Assembly: GCF_902167145.1 (NCBI RefSeq)
Contig: NC_050101.1
Coordinates: forward strand, 117,891,789 to 117,955,788
From: Zea mays
Lineage: Eukaryota > Streptophyta > Magnoliopsida > Poales > Poaceae
Reading direction: 5' to 3'
Length of the DNA stretch: 64,000 nt
Below, in pieces: positions 36,317 to 47,999 of the stretch. Position 1 is the first letter of the stretch. Every line of letters begins with the position of its first letter. The notes beneath the pieces were generated by a model. The model did not search any database. It was not told the origin of the DNA and saw only the letters and a program-made list of their open reading frames with translations. The position numbers and the translations under genes were made by a program.

Positions 36317-36836
36317 ACTCCCATGATTTTGCCATAATTTTTGGATCTGTATAAAAATAGAAACTGCATGCATGCGGCTGCCATGTTTTTCGGATCTGTC
36401 ATAAAAATAGGATCGTAATAACAACCTACTAGAGCTATCAACCTCTCATTTACTCGGTATTTACGCTTATAATTGAGGGATTTTATGCTCAAAACTTAAG
36501 GTTTTTACGCTCCACCCGAAGATGCGTCCACCAGTGAACAACATGCCAGATTTTTTACGCAGTGTAAGGAATTGCATAAATACCTACACCGTGTAGTATA
36601 ATTTATTTCAGTATACATCATAAACTAGTTCTAATGAGTTTAGTTGCATAGCTGTTGGGAGGGATCTTATATTTATGAAGGAAATAAAACATTAAATGCG
36701 ATTTTTTGTTTCTATGCATGCAATTCATTTCCTTTCATTGCGTATTCTTTCCATCATAAATTCGTGTGCATGCAGCTGTTAACAAATTTTTACGCAGTAT
36801 ACCCAATTGCATAATTATCTACACAGTGTAGCATAT
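36317..36836. repeat. Tandem duplication, copy 1 (left part)
   Basis: Matches 45239-45743 (for example TTTTATGCTCAAAACTTAAG, CCAGATTTTTTACGCAGTGT). The copy continues after the two inserted transposons at 45078-45238. Unit ~680 bp. Nature unknown, with recurring TTTTTACGCAGT motifs. Confidence 0.75.
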
Positions 36837-36839
36837 TTA

Positions 36840-37400
36840 GGGCCCGTTTGGCAAAGCTCTAGTTCTGCTTCTTTAGCTCCAGATTCTGATCCTCGTGAGG
36901 AGCTGATCCTCCTGATTCTCCTAGAGAATCAGAATCATTTTTAAAACCGTTTGGCAAGTAAACCGATTCTTGTCTGCTGAGAGTTGGTGGTCTGTGGCGA
37001 TTGTCTGTTTTACCCTTTGCAGTTCAACTTTGTTACAAACCAATAAGTAGGATGCATATACAGAAAAAAATTAAGAAACAATAACATATAAAATATTCTC
37101 ATCATAGTAGTGCATAAAATGGTCTCAAATGTTTAATCCATAAATTGGCTCGTTATGTTTTTGTCCAATGGCAATTGCGGGTAATTTCGATCAAACTTTA
37201 AGGAGAGGTCCATATTTGGTTGGTTGAGGAGCTGTTTTAAGGGAGGGTGGAGCAGGTTTTTTTAGATCCCACCTTTCTTCACAAAAAAGACTCACAATCT
37301 TTCGGCTCCACACGAGAATCAGTTTAAAAAATACCCGTTTGGCACGGCTCCTCCAGATCCTCGCTTAGAATCAGGAGCTGGAGCTGTGCCAAACGGGCCC
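36840..37400. mobile_element. 561-bp Tourist/PIF-Harbinger-like MITE, copy 2
   Basis: Same termini (GGGCCCGTTTGGCA) and same length as 14720-15280. TTA at 36837-36839 and 37401-37403. Most bases agree with copy 1. It abuts the gag-only Copia insertion seven bases further on. Confidence 0.9.
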
Positions 37401-37407
37401 TTAGTAT

Positions 37408-39342
37408 TGAAAGATCCCTTTGACCCGGGAACAGGATCTGGATGTCGCCTAGAGGGGGGGGGTGAATAGGCGAATAAAACTTATTACTTTAAAACTTAAA
37501 ATCTTACTCTACTCGAAGACTTAGTACGCAGTGGAGTGAGAAGACTCTTCGAGTAGGTTGCAGCGGAATAGAAGATCCTGTCTCAAAATGTCCTGCACTT
37601 CAATTAAAGCTTATACCACAGATAAGTATTGAAGTGCAGATATAAAGACGAGTAAGACAGAGAGTCAGGATACAATACAGACGCAGGGATTTATCCCGAG
37701 GTTCGGCCAAGCCTGAAATGCTTGCCTAGTCCTCGTTGGAGTTAGCCACACCTGGGCTTGGAGTCTATTTCAACTCCTTCCTCCGTTTGCTCAGATCTGT
37801 CAGTATGACAGATAGAGCCTTTCACTATTGAGATGGGTTACAACAACACCGTGGCTGCTTACAGACTTCTCGGCAGCACCTCGGTAGAGTAACGATACGC
37901 TCAAGACCTTGCTCTAGCTCTTAGCAGCTCTTCTCCACTCTCTAAAGGCTTATAGCTGTGCCTTCTACACAAACTATAGAGTTACACACAAGAGGGAGAG
38001 CGAGAATTGATTCGAGTGAAGTCTATACTTGTTGGCTGCACTTCTTTTTTTTTCTGGAGGCGCCTAGGGGTCCCTTTTATAGGCACAAGGGGCCTAGGAG
38101 CCGTTGGAATCCCATTTGGAAGGCAATACTTTCTTTCTGTCGGGTGGCGCACCGGACAGTCCGGTGCACCACCGGACACTGTCCGGTGCCGATCTCCTTC
38201 CATAAGTGGCGCAGTCGACCGTTGCTGTCTTGGAGCCGTTGGCGCACCGGACACTGTCCGGTGCACACCGGACAGTCCGGTGCCCCCATATGACCGTTGG
38301 CTCGGCCACGTGTCCCGCGCAGATCGCGCGGCCGACCGTTGGCCCGGCCGACCGTTGGCTCACCGGACAGTCCGGTGCACACCGGACAGTCCGGTGAATT
38401 TCAGCCGTACATCGCCGACGAATTCCCGAGAGCGGCCTTTTCACCAGAGTCAGCCTGGCGCACCGGACACTGTCCGGTGCACCACCGGACAGTCCGGTGT
38501 GCCAGACTGAGCTGAGTCTCGGCTGTACACAGCCAAGTATTTGCATCTCTTTTCTTTTCTTCTTTTCTCTGTTTCTAACACTTAGACAAATATGTTAGTA
38601 CACAAAAACCAATGTACTAAGTCTAGAAACATACCTTCTCTTAATTGTTACATCTACAACATTTCACATGCTTGAGCTTTGATGTTGGACTCATAAATCA
38701 TCAAGTTGGCTTGACTTGATCTAGATTGACATTTCTTAGCTCCAACATCCTGCAAAGGTCACATAGAACATCTCCAAACATAGGAACAACCCAAACTGAA
38801 GATCAAGATGAACTTAGCTCTTTTGGGCTGCTTCCAGTTCTGGTTTTGACACTTGTTCTCCTTCTAGTGACCTTGATCTCCTTCTTAGAGCTTGATCTTG
38901 AGCCTTATGACTTACACCACGTAACTGTAGCTGTTACCTCATTGGTTGTAAGTCACGTCCTTATATAGTGATCCTTGATGTGCCGTAGCTGTTCTCAACT
39001 CGATCACCCTTGACTTTGCAAGCTTTCTTCTTCACCCTTGGCTTTGGGTTCCTCAGTCTCCTTGACCTTCTCCCGTGCACTTGGTACCTCGAAGCTCTTC
39101 TTGCCTCCGTCCTTGGCTTGATCAGTTGTTTCCGAGCTACGCATCCGAGTATCACTTTTGCAATGTCCATCTTACTTGTGATGCCCATTATATATCATCA
39201 TCTAGTCCTTGGGCCATCACACTTGTTCACTTGTGTTGAACCCTGTCAGCTTTACACTGAGCACCTGTTCAACACTCAACACACTTGTTAGTCCTTTAAT
39301 TGAGTTGTCATCTAAACACCAAAACTCACAAGAGAGCTTTCA
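37408..39342 (-). repeat. 3' LTR of gag-only Copia
   Basis: TGAAAGATCC...GAGAGCTTTCA on the + strand. Contains eight CACCGGAC-type palindromes (38140-38510) and a TATA box at 38074-38081 (minus). Confidence 0.93.
38074..38081 (-). promoter_or_regulatory. LTR TATA box (gag-only element, 3' LTR)
   Basis: TATAAAAG followed by GGACCCCTAGGCGC on the minus strand, identical to the block in the Opie-like LTR. Confidence 0.7.
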
Positions 39343-39344
39343 AT

Positions 39345-39356
39345 CTCCCCCTTTTT
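39345..39356 (-). other. Polypurine tract of gag-only Copia
   Basis: Minus strand AAAAAGGGGGAG just before the 3' LTR. Confidence 0.8.
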
Positions 39357-39357
39357 G

Positions 39358-41230
39358 GTGATTGATGGCAACACAATTAAAGCTTACATAAGAATAAGAT
39401 TTGAAGCACAAATTTTGAATTCTAAGTTTATAGAATTGCTCCCCCTAAATATGTGCTTACTTCAGATTCATAATTTTGGCCTTATATGCCAATTTGCACA
39501 TACTTAGGCAATTCGAAGCATTTCTACATCTTAGCACTTTTTGGAATGCATTGTGTCAAGAATCAAACCATGATGCTATATGACTAAGATACCATTTTAA
39601 AGCAATCTTAAAGCACCTTTAGTCTTAAAGCACCATTAACCATATGACTATATAGTACTGCAGGAAGCATATGAATAACACACTAGCAAAGCTCAAACTG
39701 ACACATCACCCCTTAGGATAAGCTTTCCTCTCAGGTTGAGATAAGCTTTAATGCACAAATTCTCCCCCTTTGACATCAACCACCAAAACCATATTCATGC
39801 AAGAACATAGGATGATGTCAAGGGACAGCAGGGTGTTAAGGAGGAGAGACACATTATCAACACTCCCCCTTACTTATTGAGCATATGCACTACCAATTGA
39901 AAGATACCAATTGCAAGATCATTTATTATCGTAGCTCCATGATATTAAAGAATAAGCATCTAGTATCACCAAATTTTATAGAGCATGAGCAATCTAGAAA
40001 TATGCAATTACTCGCGACTTAAGATACCAATTACTTGACTTACGGAGGTACCCAAGTCCTGATTGCTCCATTTCTTGCTCATCTTCTCTTTTCCACCTTG
40101 AGACTATACAAGATCACTCAAGAAACAATTAGTCTAAAAATACAAGTTATGTGTGCTCCCCCTAAACTTGTGCATCAAGTATTAGATGACTTGCACTTTG
40201 CACATTCTAGCTTTCTCAGAACTAGAGGGGATTTCAACATATCTTGGTCAAGGCATACTCTCAATTTCATCACAAAGAAATACCAATTGAGTACCAAATG
40301 AAAGATTGACTTAATATAGCAATGCATGCTAATCATTGTACCACATACATGACAATCATTGTGCCACCTGTACCAATTGAAGAACACAATCATGCATATA
40401 AAGCGTAATGTCTAAGCATGCCATAATTAAGAAGGTTTCTTAGATGCACCAAAAGAAACAACATTTTAAAGGCATAAATCATCTAAACCAAGATACTACC
40501 GATTGAAAGACAAGAACATAGCTATGATCACAATTAATGGAACTTCAAGATATTCAATAAAATTGCACAGTTCCATTTTCCATACCTTTGCCTTTATGAG
40601 AGCACTTGTTATCACCAATTCAGGGCTCCTTACGCATCTCATAGCTCAAAAGGGCACGACATGGATTTGAAATTCACACAATACCAAACCAGGGTAATCA
40701 TGTGAACATGGACTAAACAAAATGTCATATTTGCACATAGCATGACTTACACACAGTTACATGTTTATCCATATACACCAAGAGGGTTAATCGCTGTGGA
40801 TATAACAAATGAAAGAGCTACCCATGAATGATTCAAAAGATATATCCTTTAGTGCACTAGTCATGATTAAACAAACATCATTATGATTCATTTAGCACAG
40901 GCAATCATAAAGCATCACTACTCCAAAGACAGGTAGCACAACAAGCTAACTTAAGAGCAACACTAAATTGCAGTTATGTACTTAAAATACACGGGTACCG
41001 TCCTTTGGAGAGCACGTTGTAGATTCTCATCAAAGTCCTTTACTTGATTCACCAATAATGGTTCAGGACCTATACACCTTATTTCACTTGAGATGAACAT
41101 GGGATTAGTGTTTTACAATAATTCAACCTTGGGTCAATAAACACCAAAACAACTGACAGCTTAAGCATTTTTAGATAACCGTCTTAAGCTCTCCCATGGT
41201 CTCCAGTCCATCTCAAGGCACCTGCATGGT
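39358..41230 (-). other. Noncoding internal region where pol would be
   Basis: About 1.9 kb, AT-rich, with CTCCCCC purine/pyrimidine runs and repeated ATACCAATTG-like phrases. No frame with pol motifs on either strand, so pol is wholly absent rather than mutated. Confidence 0.7.
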
Positions 41231-43096
41231 CTAGTTAGCACAGTTTGGTACCCACCTCGGGATGGGTCCATAACGATCAACTAAAAGTGCCTTTGGCACC
41301 CAAATAGTCTTTGTGCTAGTTCTAGGTGAGCTCGTTGTAGATCTAGCACAAGTATATGATTTGGGTCTCCTAAGCAAATGAGATTGAGACAACTTTACTT
41401 GTTTAGGAGCCTTACCTTTATTACATACCTTGGATAGATGACCCTGCTCGTCACATTTGTAGCAGAAGCGTCGCTCAACTTGACATGACACTTGCTGTTT
41501 GTTATTTTCCTTAGTGGGGGTCATCTTGGAGAGTGCACGTGCTTGGTTCATCAATAGCGGACAAGAAGTGATCATGTGGTCCTTATTGTTGCATCCAAAA
41601 CAACTCCTTGTCCCTTCATCCTTGTCTTTGTATGGACAAGACGCGATAAGGTGGCCTAGCTTCTTGCACTTGAAACACCTCCTTTTTCCTCTTCTCTTTT
41701 TGCTCTTTGATGACATAGAGAAAAGGTCAGTGCAAACAACATGATTAAGTAAATCTTTACCTTTTTCCAAGCTCATGTTGATTTCTTCATCTTTAGGAAC
41801 AATCTTTTTATGAAGCTCAACACTTGCTGCAGTTTTTCCTTTCTCAAGCTTCTTCACCACGCGCCCGTGGATATCTTGAGAGAGTTGAGCAATGCGTCTT
41901 CTCCTTAGTTGTCTTTTCTTCTTGTTCCCACACAATTTCTTTTGTGACCCTGCATCTTGATGCTTATTCAAACATTGGCTTTCTTTTGAACAACAGGGGT
42001 TAGCACATGGTGATATACAATTCAAATGCGCACACGTGCGAGAATGAGGTTCACATGAATTTAAGTTCGTAATTATAACCTCATGAGCAACATTAAGCAT
42101 GATATGATCATCAATTATTTTATTATGAGAATATGACAACACATCGTACTCTTCACCTAGAGCAAGCTTTTCTAAATTTAGAATTTCTACTTCTCTCTCA
42201 AGCATGGCATTTTCCATTTTAAGTTGAGCAACACAAGATATAGCATCATCATTACTATTTTGCTCAATTAAAATTGAATCATACCGTTGGACCAAGACAT
42301 CATGAGAGCACTTTAGCTCCTCATGTTCTTTGGTCATCTTCTCCAGGCTGTTGTTTGTTTTGATGAGAGTCTCCTCTAGCCTAAGAAGCATCTCGCTTTG
42401 TTCCTTGTTCCTTCTCAACAGCTTAATCAAGAGCGCTTTGTCTTCTTTGTTGAGATGGGTGTAGAAACGGCGAATCTCCTCTTCTTCCACATTATCGGTC
42501 TCATTTTCCCTGTCATTAATGTCAGTGGAAGCAATATAGGAAAATGTACCTTGTGGTGATGAGGATTCATCCTCGCTATCATCCTCATTTTCCTCCTCAT
42601 CCTGACTTTTGTCTCCATCGTCATTGTTAGCAATAAGACACTTATTATTAGTGGAAAACAAACCTGTCGACGAGGTGGATTCATCGTTTGGTGCCCATCG
42701 TTCTTGTTCTTCTCCCTTGTACAAGTTAGTATCACTAGCAACAGAGGGAGCAGTGGAAGTGCATATGGACTTAAAAAATTTCAACTTAAGTTTAGTCCAT
42801 AGATCATGAGCATCAAAAATTAAGTTACTATCACTACTCAAGATGGCAAAATAGGCACCTCTAGATAGAGAATCAACTAAGATGTTGCAAGCATGGTGAT
42901 TTAGAGTTAGACATCTTAGTTCTTCATTAGAAGGATTTTTACTAACATTAGAAGGAAAAATACTTCTACTAAAGACCTGTCTCATTTCAGGATCAACACT
43001 CATGAAAGCATTATAAATAGAGACAGACCAAGACTTGTAATTAGAACCATCGCCTAAAAGAAGTTCTACAGTTACCTCTTGTGACGACATTGTCAT
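41231..43096 (-). CDS. Intact Copia Gag with three zinc knuckles
   Basis: 621-codon uninterrupted frame starting MTMSSQEVTVELLLGDGSNYKSW (split here for length: core Gag signature GSNYKSWSVSIYNAF). The central part is an acidic region (~residues 140-205), then a long coiled coil (~205-340), then a Cys/His-rich basic segment. Three CCHC knuckles follow near the C-terminus (CFKCKKLGHLIASC, CFGCNNKDHMITSC, CYKCDEQGHLSKVC). The end reads WVPKALLVDRYGPIPRWVPN, like the end of Opie-like Gag just before protease. A Gag without pol can still form particles and package its own RNA if enzymes come from a partner; that last step is inference. Expression from the LTR at right (TATA 43809-43816). Confidence 0.88.
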   Translation of the reverse strand: MTMSSQEVTVELLLGDGSNYKSWSVSIYNAFMSVDPEMRQVFSRSIFPSNVSKNPSNEELRCLTLNHHACNILVDSLSRGAYFAILSSDSNLIFDAHDLWTKLKLKFFKSICTSTAPSVASDTNLYKGEEQERWAPNDESTSSTGLFSTNNKCLIANNDDGDKSQDEEENEDDSEDESSSPQGTFSYIASTDINDRENETDNVEEEEIRRFYTHLNKEDKALLIKLLRRNKEQSEMLLRLEETLIKTNNSLEKMTKEHEELKCSHDVLVQRYDSILIEQNSNDDAISCVAQLKMENAMLEREVEILNLEKLALGEEYDVLSYSHNKIIDDHIMLNVAHEVIITNLNSCEPHSRTCAHLNCISPCANPCCSKESQCLNKHQDAGSQKKLCGNKKKRQLRRRRIAQLSQDIHGRVVKKLEKGKTAASVELHKKIVPKDEEINMSLEKGKDLLNHVVCTDLFSMSSKSKKRRGKRRCFKCKKLGHLIASCPYKDKDEGTRSCFGCNNKDHMITSCPLLMNQARALSKMTPTKENNKQQVSCQVERRFCYKCDEQGHLSKVCNKGKAPKQVKLSQSHLLRRPKSYTCARSTTSSPRTSTKTIWVPKALLVDRYGPIPRWVPNCAN

Positions 43097-43130
43097 CTCC
43101 GGACGGCTAAGCCCACACTGGAGAGGCCTA

Positions 43131-43142
43131 GCTCCGATACCA
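43131..43142 (-). other. Primer binding site of gag-only Copia
   Basis: Minus strand TGGTATCGGAGC, two bases inside the 5' LTR; identical to the PBS of the Opie-like element. Confidence 0.87.
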
Positions 43143-43144
43143 AT

Positions 43145-45077
43145 TGAAAGATCCTTTTGACCCGGGAACAGGATCTGGATGTCGCCTAGAGGGGGGGTGA
43201 ATAGGCGAATAAAACTTATTACTTTAAAACTTAAAATCTTACTCTACTCGAAGACTTAGTACGCAGTGGAGTGAGAAGACTCTTCGAGTAGGTTGCAGCG
43301 GAATAGAAGATCCTGTCTCAAAATGTCCTGCACTTCAATTAAAGCTTATACCACAGATAAGTATTGAAGTGCAGATATAAAGACGAGTAAGACAGAGAGT
43401 CAGGATACAATACAGACGCAGGGATTTATCCCGAGGTTCGGCCAAGCCTGAAATGCTTGCCTAGTCCTCGTTGGAGTTAGCCACACCTGGGCTTGGAGTC
43501 TATTTCAACTCCTTCCTCCGTTTGCTCAGATCTGTCAGTATGACAGATAGAGCCTTTCACTATTGAGATGGGTTACAACAACACCGTGGCTGCTTACAGA
43601 CTTCTCGGCAGCACCTCGGTAGAGTAACGATACGCTCAAGACCTTGCTCTAGCTCTTAGCAGCTCTTCTCCACTCTCTAAAGGCTTATAGCTGTGCCTTC
43701 TACACAAACTATAGAGTTACACACAAGAGGGAGAGCGAGAATTGATTCGAGTGAAGTCTATACTTGTTGGCTGCACTTCTTTTTTTTTCTGGAGGCGCCT
43801 AGGGGTCCCTTTTATAGGCACAAGGGGCCTAGGAGCCGTTGGAATCCCATTTGGAAGGCAATACTTTCTTTCTGTCGGGTGGCGCACCGGACAGTCCGGT
43901 GCACCACCGGACACTGTCCGGTGCCGATCTCCTTCCATAAGTGGCGCAGTCGACCGTTGCTGTCTTGGAGCCGTTGGCGCACCGGACACTATCCGGTGCA
44001 CACCGGACAGTCCGGTGCCCCCATATGACCGTTGGCTCGGCCACGTGTCCCGCGCAGATCGCGCGGCCGACCGTTGGCCCGGCCGACCGTTGGCTCACCG
44101 GACAGTCCGGTGCACACCGGACAGTCCGGTGAATTTCAGCCGTACATCGCCGACGAATTCCCGAGAGCGGCCTTTTCACCAGAGTCAGCCTGGCGCACCG
44201 GACACTGTCCGGTGCACCACCGGACAGTCCGGTGTGCCAGACTGAGCTGAGTCTCGGCTGTACACAGCCAAGTATTTGCATCTCTTTTCTTTTCTTCTTT
44301 TCTCTGTTTCTAACACTTAGACAAATATGTTAGTACACAAAAACCAATGTACTAAGTCTAGAAACATACCTTCTCTTAATTGTTACATCTACAGCATTTC
44401 ACATGCTTGAGCTTTGATGTTGGACTCATAAATCATCAAGTTGGCTTGACTTGATCTAGATTGACATTTCTTAGCTCCAACATCCTGCAAAGGTCACATA
44501 GAACATCTCCAAACATAGGAACAACCCAAACTGAAGATCAAGATGAACTTAGCTCTTTTGGGCTGCTTCCAGTTCTGGTTTTGACACTTGTTCTCCTTCT
44601 AGTGACCTTGATCTCCTTCTTAGAGCTTGATCTTGAGCCTTATGACTTACACCACGTAACTGTAGCTGTTACCTCATTGGTTGTAAGTCACGTCCTTATA
44701 TAGTGATCCTTGATGTGCCGTAGCTGTTCTCAACTCGATCACCCTTGACTTTGCAAGCTTTCTTCTTCACCCTTGGCTTTGGGTTCCTCAGTCTCCTTGA
44801 CCTTCTCCCGTGCACTTGGTACCTCGAAGCTCTTCTTGCCTCCGTCCTTGGCTTGATCAGTTGTTTCCGAGCTACGCATCCGAGTATCACTTTTGCAATG
44901 TCCATCTTACTTGTGATGCCCATTATATATCATCATCTAGTCCTTGGGCCATCACACTTGTTCACTTGTGTTGAACCCTGTCAGCTTTACACTGAGCACC
45001 TGTTCAACACTCAACACACTTGTTAGTCCTTTAATTGAGTTGTCATCTAAACACCAAAACTCACAAGAGAGCTTTCA
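43145..45077 (-). repeat. 5' LTR of gag-only Copia
   Basis: 1933 bp, nearly identical to 37408-39342, followed by AGTAT. Confidence 0.93.
43809..43816 (-). promoter_or_regulatory. LTR TATA box (gag-only element, 5' LTR)
   Basis: Minus strand TATAAAAG; likely drives the gag transcript. Confidence 0.7.
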
Positions 45078-45920
45078 AGTATCACTATATATCATAAAAT
45101 AATAATTACGAGTCTAGCTGTATGACTGTTGCAGTGATCCTAAATTTATGGAGGAAATAAAACATTTAAAATAGAAACCGTCACACATATCTTTCCTAAA
45201 TTTACACGTATACAAGGGAACATGTTTGACTAATGCATGCTTTTGCCATAATTTTTGGATCTGTATAACTGCATGCATGCGGCTGCCATGTTTTTCGGAT
45301 CTGCCATAAAAATAGGATTGTAATAACAACCTACTAAAGTTATCAATCTTTCACATTGGCTCGGTATATACGCTTATAATTGAGGGATTTTATGCTCAAA
45401 ACTTAAGGTTATTACGCTCCAACCCGGAGATGCGTCCACTAGTGAAAAATATGCCAGATTTTTTACGCAGTGTAACAAATTGCATAAATACCTACACCAT
45501 ATAGTATAATTTGTATCAGTATATATCATAAACTAGATTTAATGTGTTTAGCTGCATGGCTGTTGAAGGGATCTTATATTTATGAAGGAAATAAAACATT
45601 AAATACGATTTTTTGTTTCTATGCGTGTAATTCATTTCCTTTCATTGCACGTTATTTTCATCATAAATTCGTGTGCATGCAGCTGGTAACAGATTTTTAC
45701 GCAGTATACCAAATTGCATAATTATCTACACAGGGTAGCATATTTAGTAGCAGTATATATATCATAAAATGGTCCTTACGAGTCTAGTTGCATGGCTGTT
45801 GCAGCGATCCTAAATTTATGGAGAAAATAAAGCATTTAAAGATAGAAACCGCCATACATGTCTTTCCTAAATTTACGCGCATGCAAGAGAACGTGTTTGA
45901 CTCATGCATGCATTTCCTTT
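45078..45920. repeat. Tandem duplication: end of copy 1 and copy 2
   Basis: 45078-45238 is the rest of copy 1. 45239-45743 matches 36317-36836, and 45744-45920 matches 45083-45238 (ACGAGTCTAG, CTAAATTTATGGAG, TTTCCTAAATTTAC). Thus a ~680-bp unit was duplicated in tandem before the MITE and the gag-only element entered copy 1. Confidence 0.75.
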
Positions 45921-46319
45921 TTTGCGCGCACAGACGTGGGCATAGGTGGTGCAACCGACAGACTGGTTCAGTCGGTGCGCTGGGTTGAACCAGGCTGCAG
46001 GGGTGATCGGCCTAGGCTTCCTTTAACTATTGGAACACCAGGGCTTCCGTTATACCTTCCACATATATATATCCTTACTACTAATTAAGTACGGAGTGTG
46101 GGCGCCTGGCGCGGCCAATGCCCCCGCCTCGCATCTCCATGGTGCTCCAGCCGCGACCACCCCCTCCCCTCGCTCCATTCGTGACCCAGCTCGTCGCCCC
46201 CGCCCCTTCCTAACTTGCTCAATCCGCGACTGCGACCGCCGCCGCCCCCTGCCCCTTCCTCCCCCGCTCCATCCACGACCGCCCCACCCTCCCACACCTC
46301 CCCACCGCCCCGTGCGCCC

Positions 46320-46442
46320 ATGGCTCGCCAAGTCAGGAGCCAGTCCATGGACAGCCTCATCGGCAAGCTCGACTTCTCCGCCGGCGTGGCTGCAGCCAAC
46401 AGCGGGGCCTTTCCGGGGCCCAAGAAGTTTAGCCTCGAGTTT
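46320..46442 (+). pseudogene. bZIP (RF2-type) first-exon fragment captured by Helitron
   Basis: Reads MARQVRSQSMDSLIGKLDFS then ...PKKFSLEF and stops at a GT (46443). RF2/VIP1-like plant bZIP factors have the order RS.SMDS..G.L.F followed by F.LEFGNGEF just before the basic region, so this looks like the end of an exon before the bZIP domain. The downstream exons are absent within the Helitron. The GC-rich leader (46090-46320) is probably its 5' UTR. Identification is from memory of the family motif. Confidence 0.5.
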
Positions 46443-46910
46443 GTGTGTCCTCTCGTTTTTGTGTGTTGTCAACACAGCTGTACACCATGCCGCCCCATCA
46501 ACCTCCATGCTCTGATTTCTCCGCTCACCCCCATCCCCTTCGCGTGCGATGCTCTCGGCGAAACTGCCGCCCACGGCCCCCATCCGGATCTGCGCACGCC
46601 GCTCCCAGTCCCATCCCACGCCAACTGGTGAAACAGCCGCCCACGCCCCCATGCCAGATCCACACGCGCCGCTCCCGGCCCCCTCGCCTCGCTCCGACCA
46701 TCGCGCTCACAACGTCCCATCCCTGGCCAAAATTTCAGATCTCGCAACAATCGTGTTGATCCTCCCAATACCGCTGCCGCTGTCAACACGGACACCGACC
46801 TCAACCACTCGTGGATGGATACTACCGAGAAGGTTGTGATATATTTGGAGTAGAGTCTGCCATCATCGTACTATTCCTCGCGCCATCTAAGTTCAGAGTT
46901 GTCTTCCTCC

Positions 46911-47665
46911 TCATCGCTTTGCAGAGTGCTGTACCAACTGCACAGTACCTTCAATCCTCTGGTCAGCCTTTGAGACTTCAAGTTTTTCCATAGTGGTAGT
47001 AGCCGCTGCAAACACATCGTTGTTGACACCTTCGGCTATAACCGTCCCAGCGCCTGTTCCGACTTGCTCCTGTATCATATCACTTCCCTGCTCTGAAAAG
47101 TTGTTAATATGAGGTTGGATGGTCACATCCAAAGCACATATATCAGAGACGATCATAGCATCTTCACTTTCTGCTGTATACTGCTTCAAATTCAGCCCAT
47201 CACCTTGCACTGAAACGGCCTTGGGATGGTTGATAGCAGGTATTGGTACAATTTGTTTTTTAGGCGTAGTTTCCTCACTAGCTACTATGCACTGCTGCTC
47301 TGGCTTCTCACTTTGATGCTCTGGATTGATACCAGCAAGATGCACAGAATGACAGCCGATCAAGGACTGTGGAAGATGAGACAAGGTTGCACTAAGCCCT
47401 TCTGTCCTGGGAGGGGAATTGGTTACCCCCACTGACGAAAGAGATGCAAGCAAAGAAAAACTTGTTGTCTGCATAGGAACAGGGCCACCATTCTCTTGAT
47501 TAGATGGTGAGGAACTGCTATTAACAGCGCTTGTTTGCTTCTTTATAACCTGATCACCATTATCATCCATTCTACTCTTTTTTTGTAGCCATCATCATCT
47601 TTGTCTTGCTGCTCTTCACTCACCGGTAGCTCAATTGCTGGTTCAAAACCGTCAGGCTCAAAAAG
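46911..47665 (-). pseudogene. Unidentified exon fragment captured by Helitron
   Basis: Minus-strand frame open from a possible splice acceptor (TAG at 47666-47668) to a TGA at 46911. Begins LFEPDGFEPAIELPVSEEQQ; Ser/Thr/Gln/Glu-rich, apparently disordered, no domain recognised. A possible donor (AAG|GTACTG) lies near 46945. Opposite in orientation to the bZIP fragment, so the two came from separate captures or from an inverted segment. Confidence 0.5.
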
Positions 47666-47695
47666 CTACCAGAACCTACGCGTTTTGTGTTACTT

Positions 47696-47743
47696 CATAT
47701 ATCATGATAACTTATGTACAAAAATGAGTTATCGTGATATATG
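47696..47743 (+). other. Helitron 3' stem-loop
   Basis: Arms CATATATCATGATAACTT and GAGTTATCGTGATATATG around a 12-nt loop, ~28 bp upstream of CTAG. The palindrome CGTTGCAACG is between them and the end. Helitrons carry such a hairpin as a termination signal. Confidence 0.65.
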
Positions 47744-47999
47744 TTTCCGTTGCAACGCACGGGCACTCACCTAGTATATATATATATATATAGGTTCAAG
47801 ATTGCGCAACAACGGTAACCATAAAAAAGTAAAGACCAAAAAGAATAATTAAATGGTCAGAAGGAGAAGAACAAAATGAAGCTAAGCTCATTGGTCCACC
47901 TATTGTTGGCCAAAATAAGAAGACAAAATGAATGCCCAAAAAACTAGTCACTAACATTGGAGTACCCACCTAAATTAATTTTATTTTCTTTGTTAGGTA

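Larger units (their letters stand above)
37408..45077 (-). mobile_element. Gag-only (non-autonomous) Copia element
   Basis: 7670 bp with LTRs 37408-39342 and 43145-45077 and a perfect 5-bp duplication AGTAT (37403-37407, 45078-45082). PBS 43131-43142 and polypurine tract 39345-39356 place the 5' LTR on the right. The internal region holds only gag (43096-41231); no protease, integrase, RT or RNase H. The LTRs differ at only a few sites in 1.9 kb, so insertion is very recent. LTR core and PBS resemble the Opie-like element. Confidence 0.93.
46072..47774 (+). mobile_element. Helitron (non-autonomous, 1.7 kb, gene-fragment carrier)
   Basis: 5' end TCCTTACTACTAATTAAG preceded by A; 3' end CGTTGCAACGCACGGGCACT then CACCTAG followed by T. 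Both ends fit the maize Helitron consensus (5' TC...TACTA...; 3' ...GCACGGG...CTAG, insertion between A and T). A stem-loop with 18-bp arms (16 paired) lies at 47696-47743. It inserted into a (TA)n stretch. No Rep/helicase is present. It carries a bZIP-like exon (+) and an unidentified exon (-). Confidence 0.85.
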
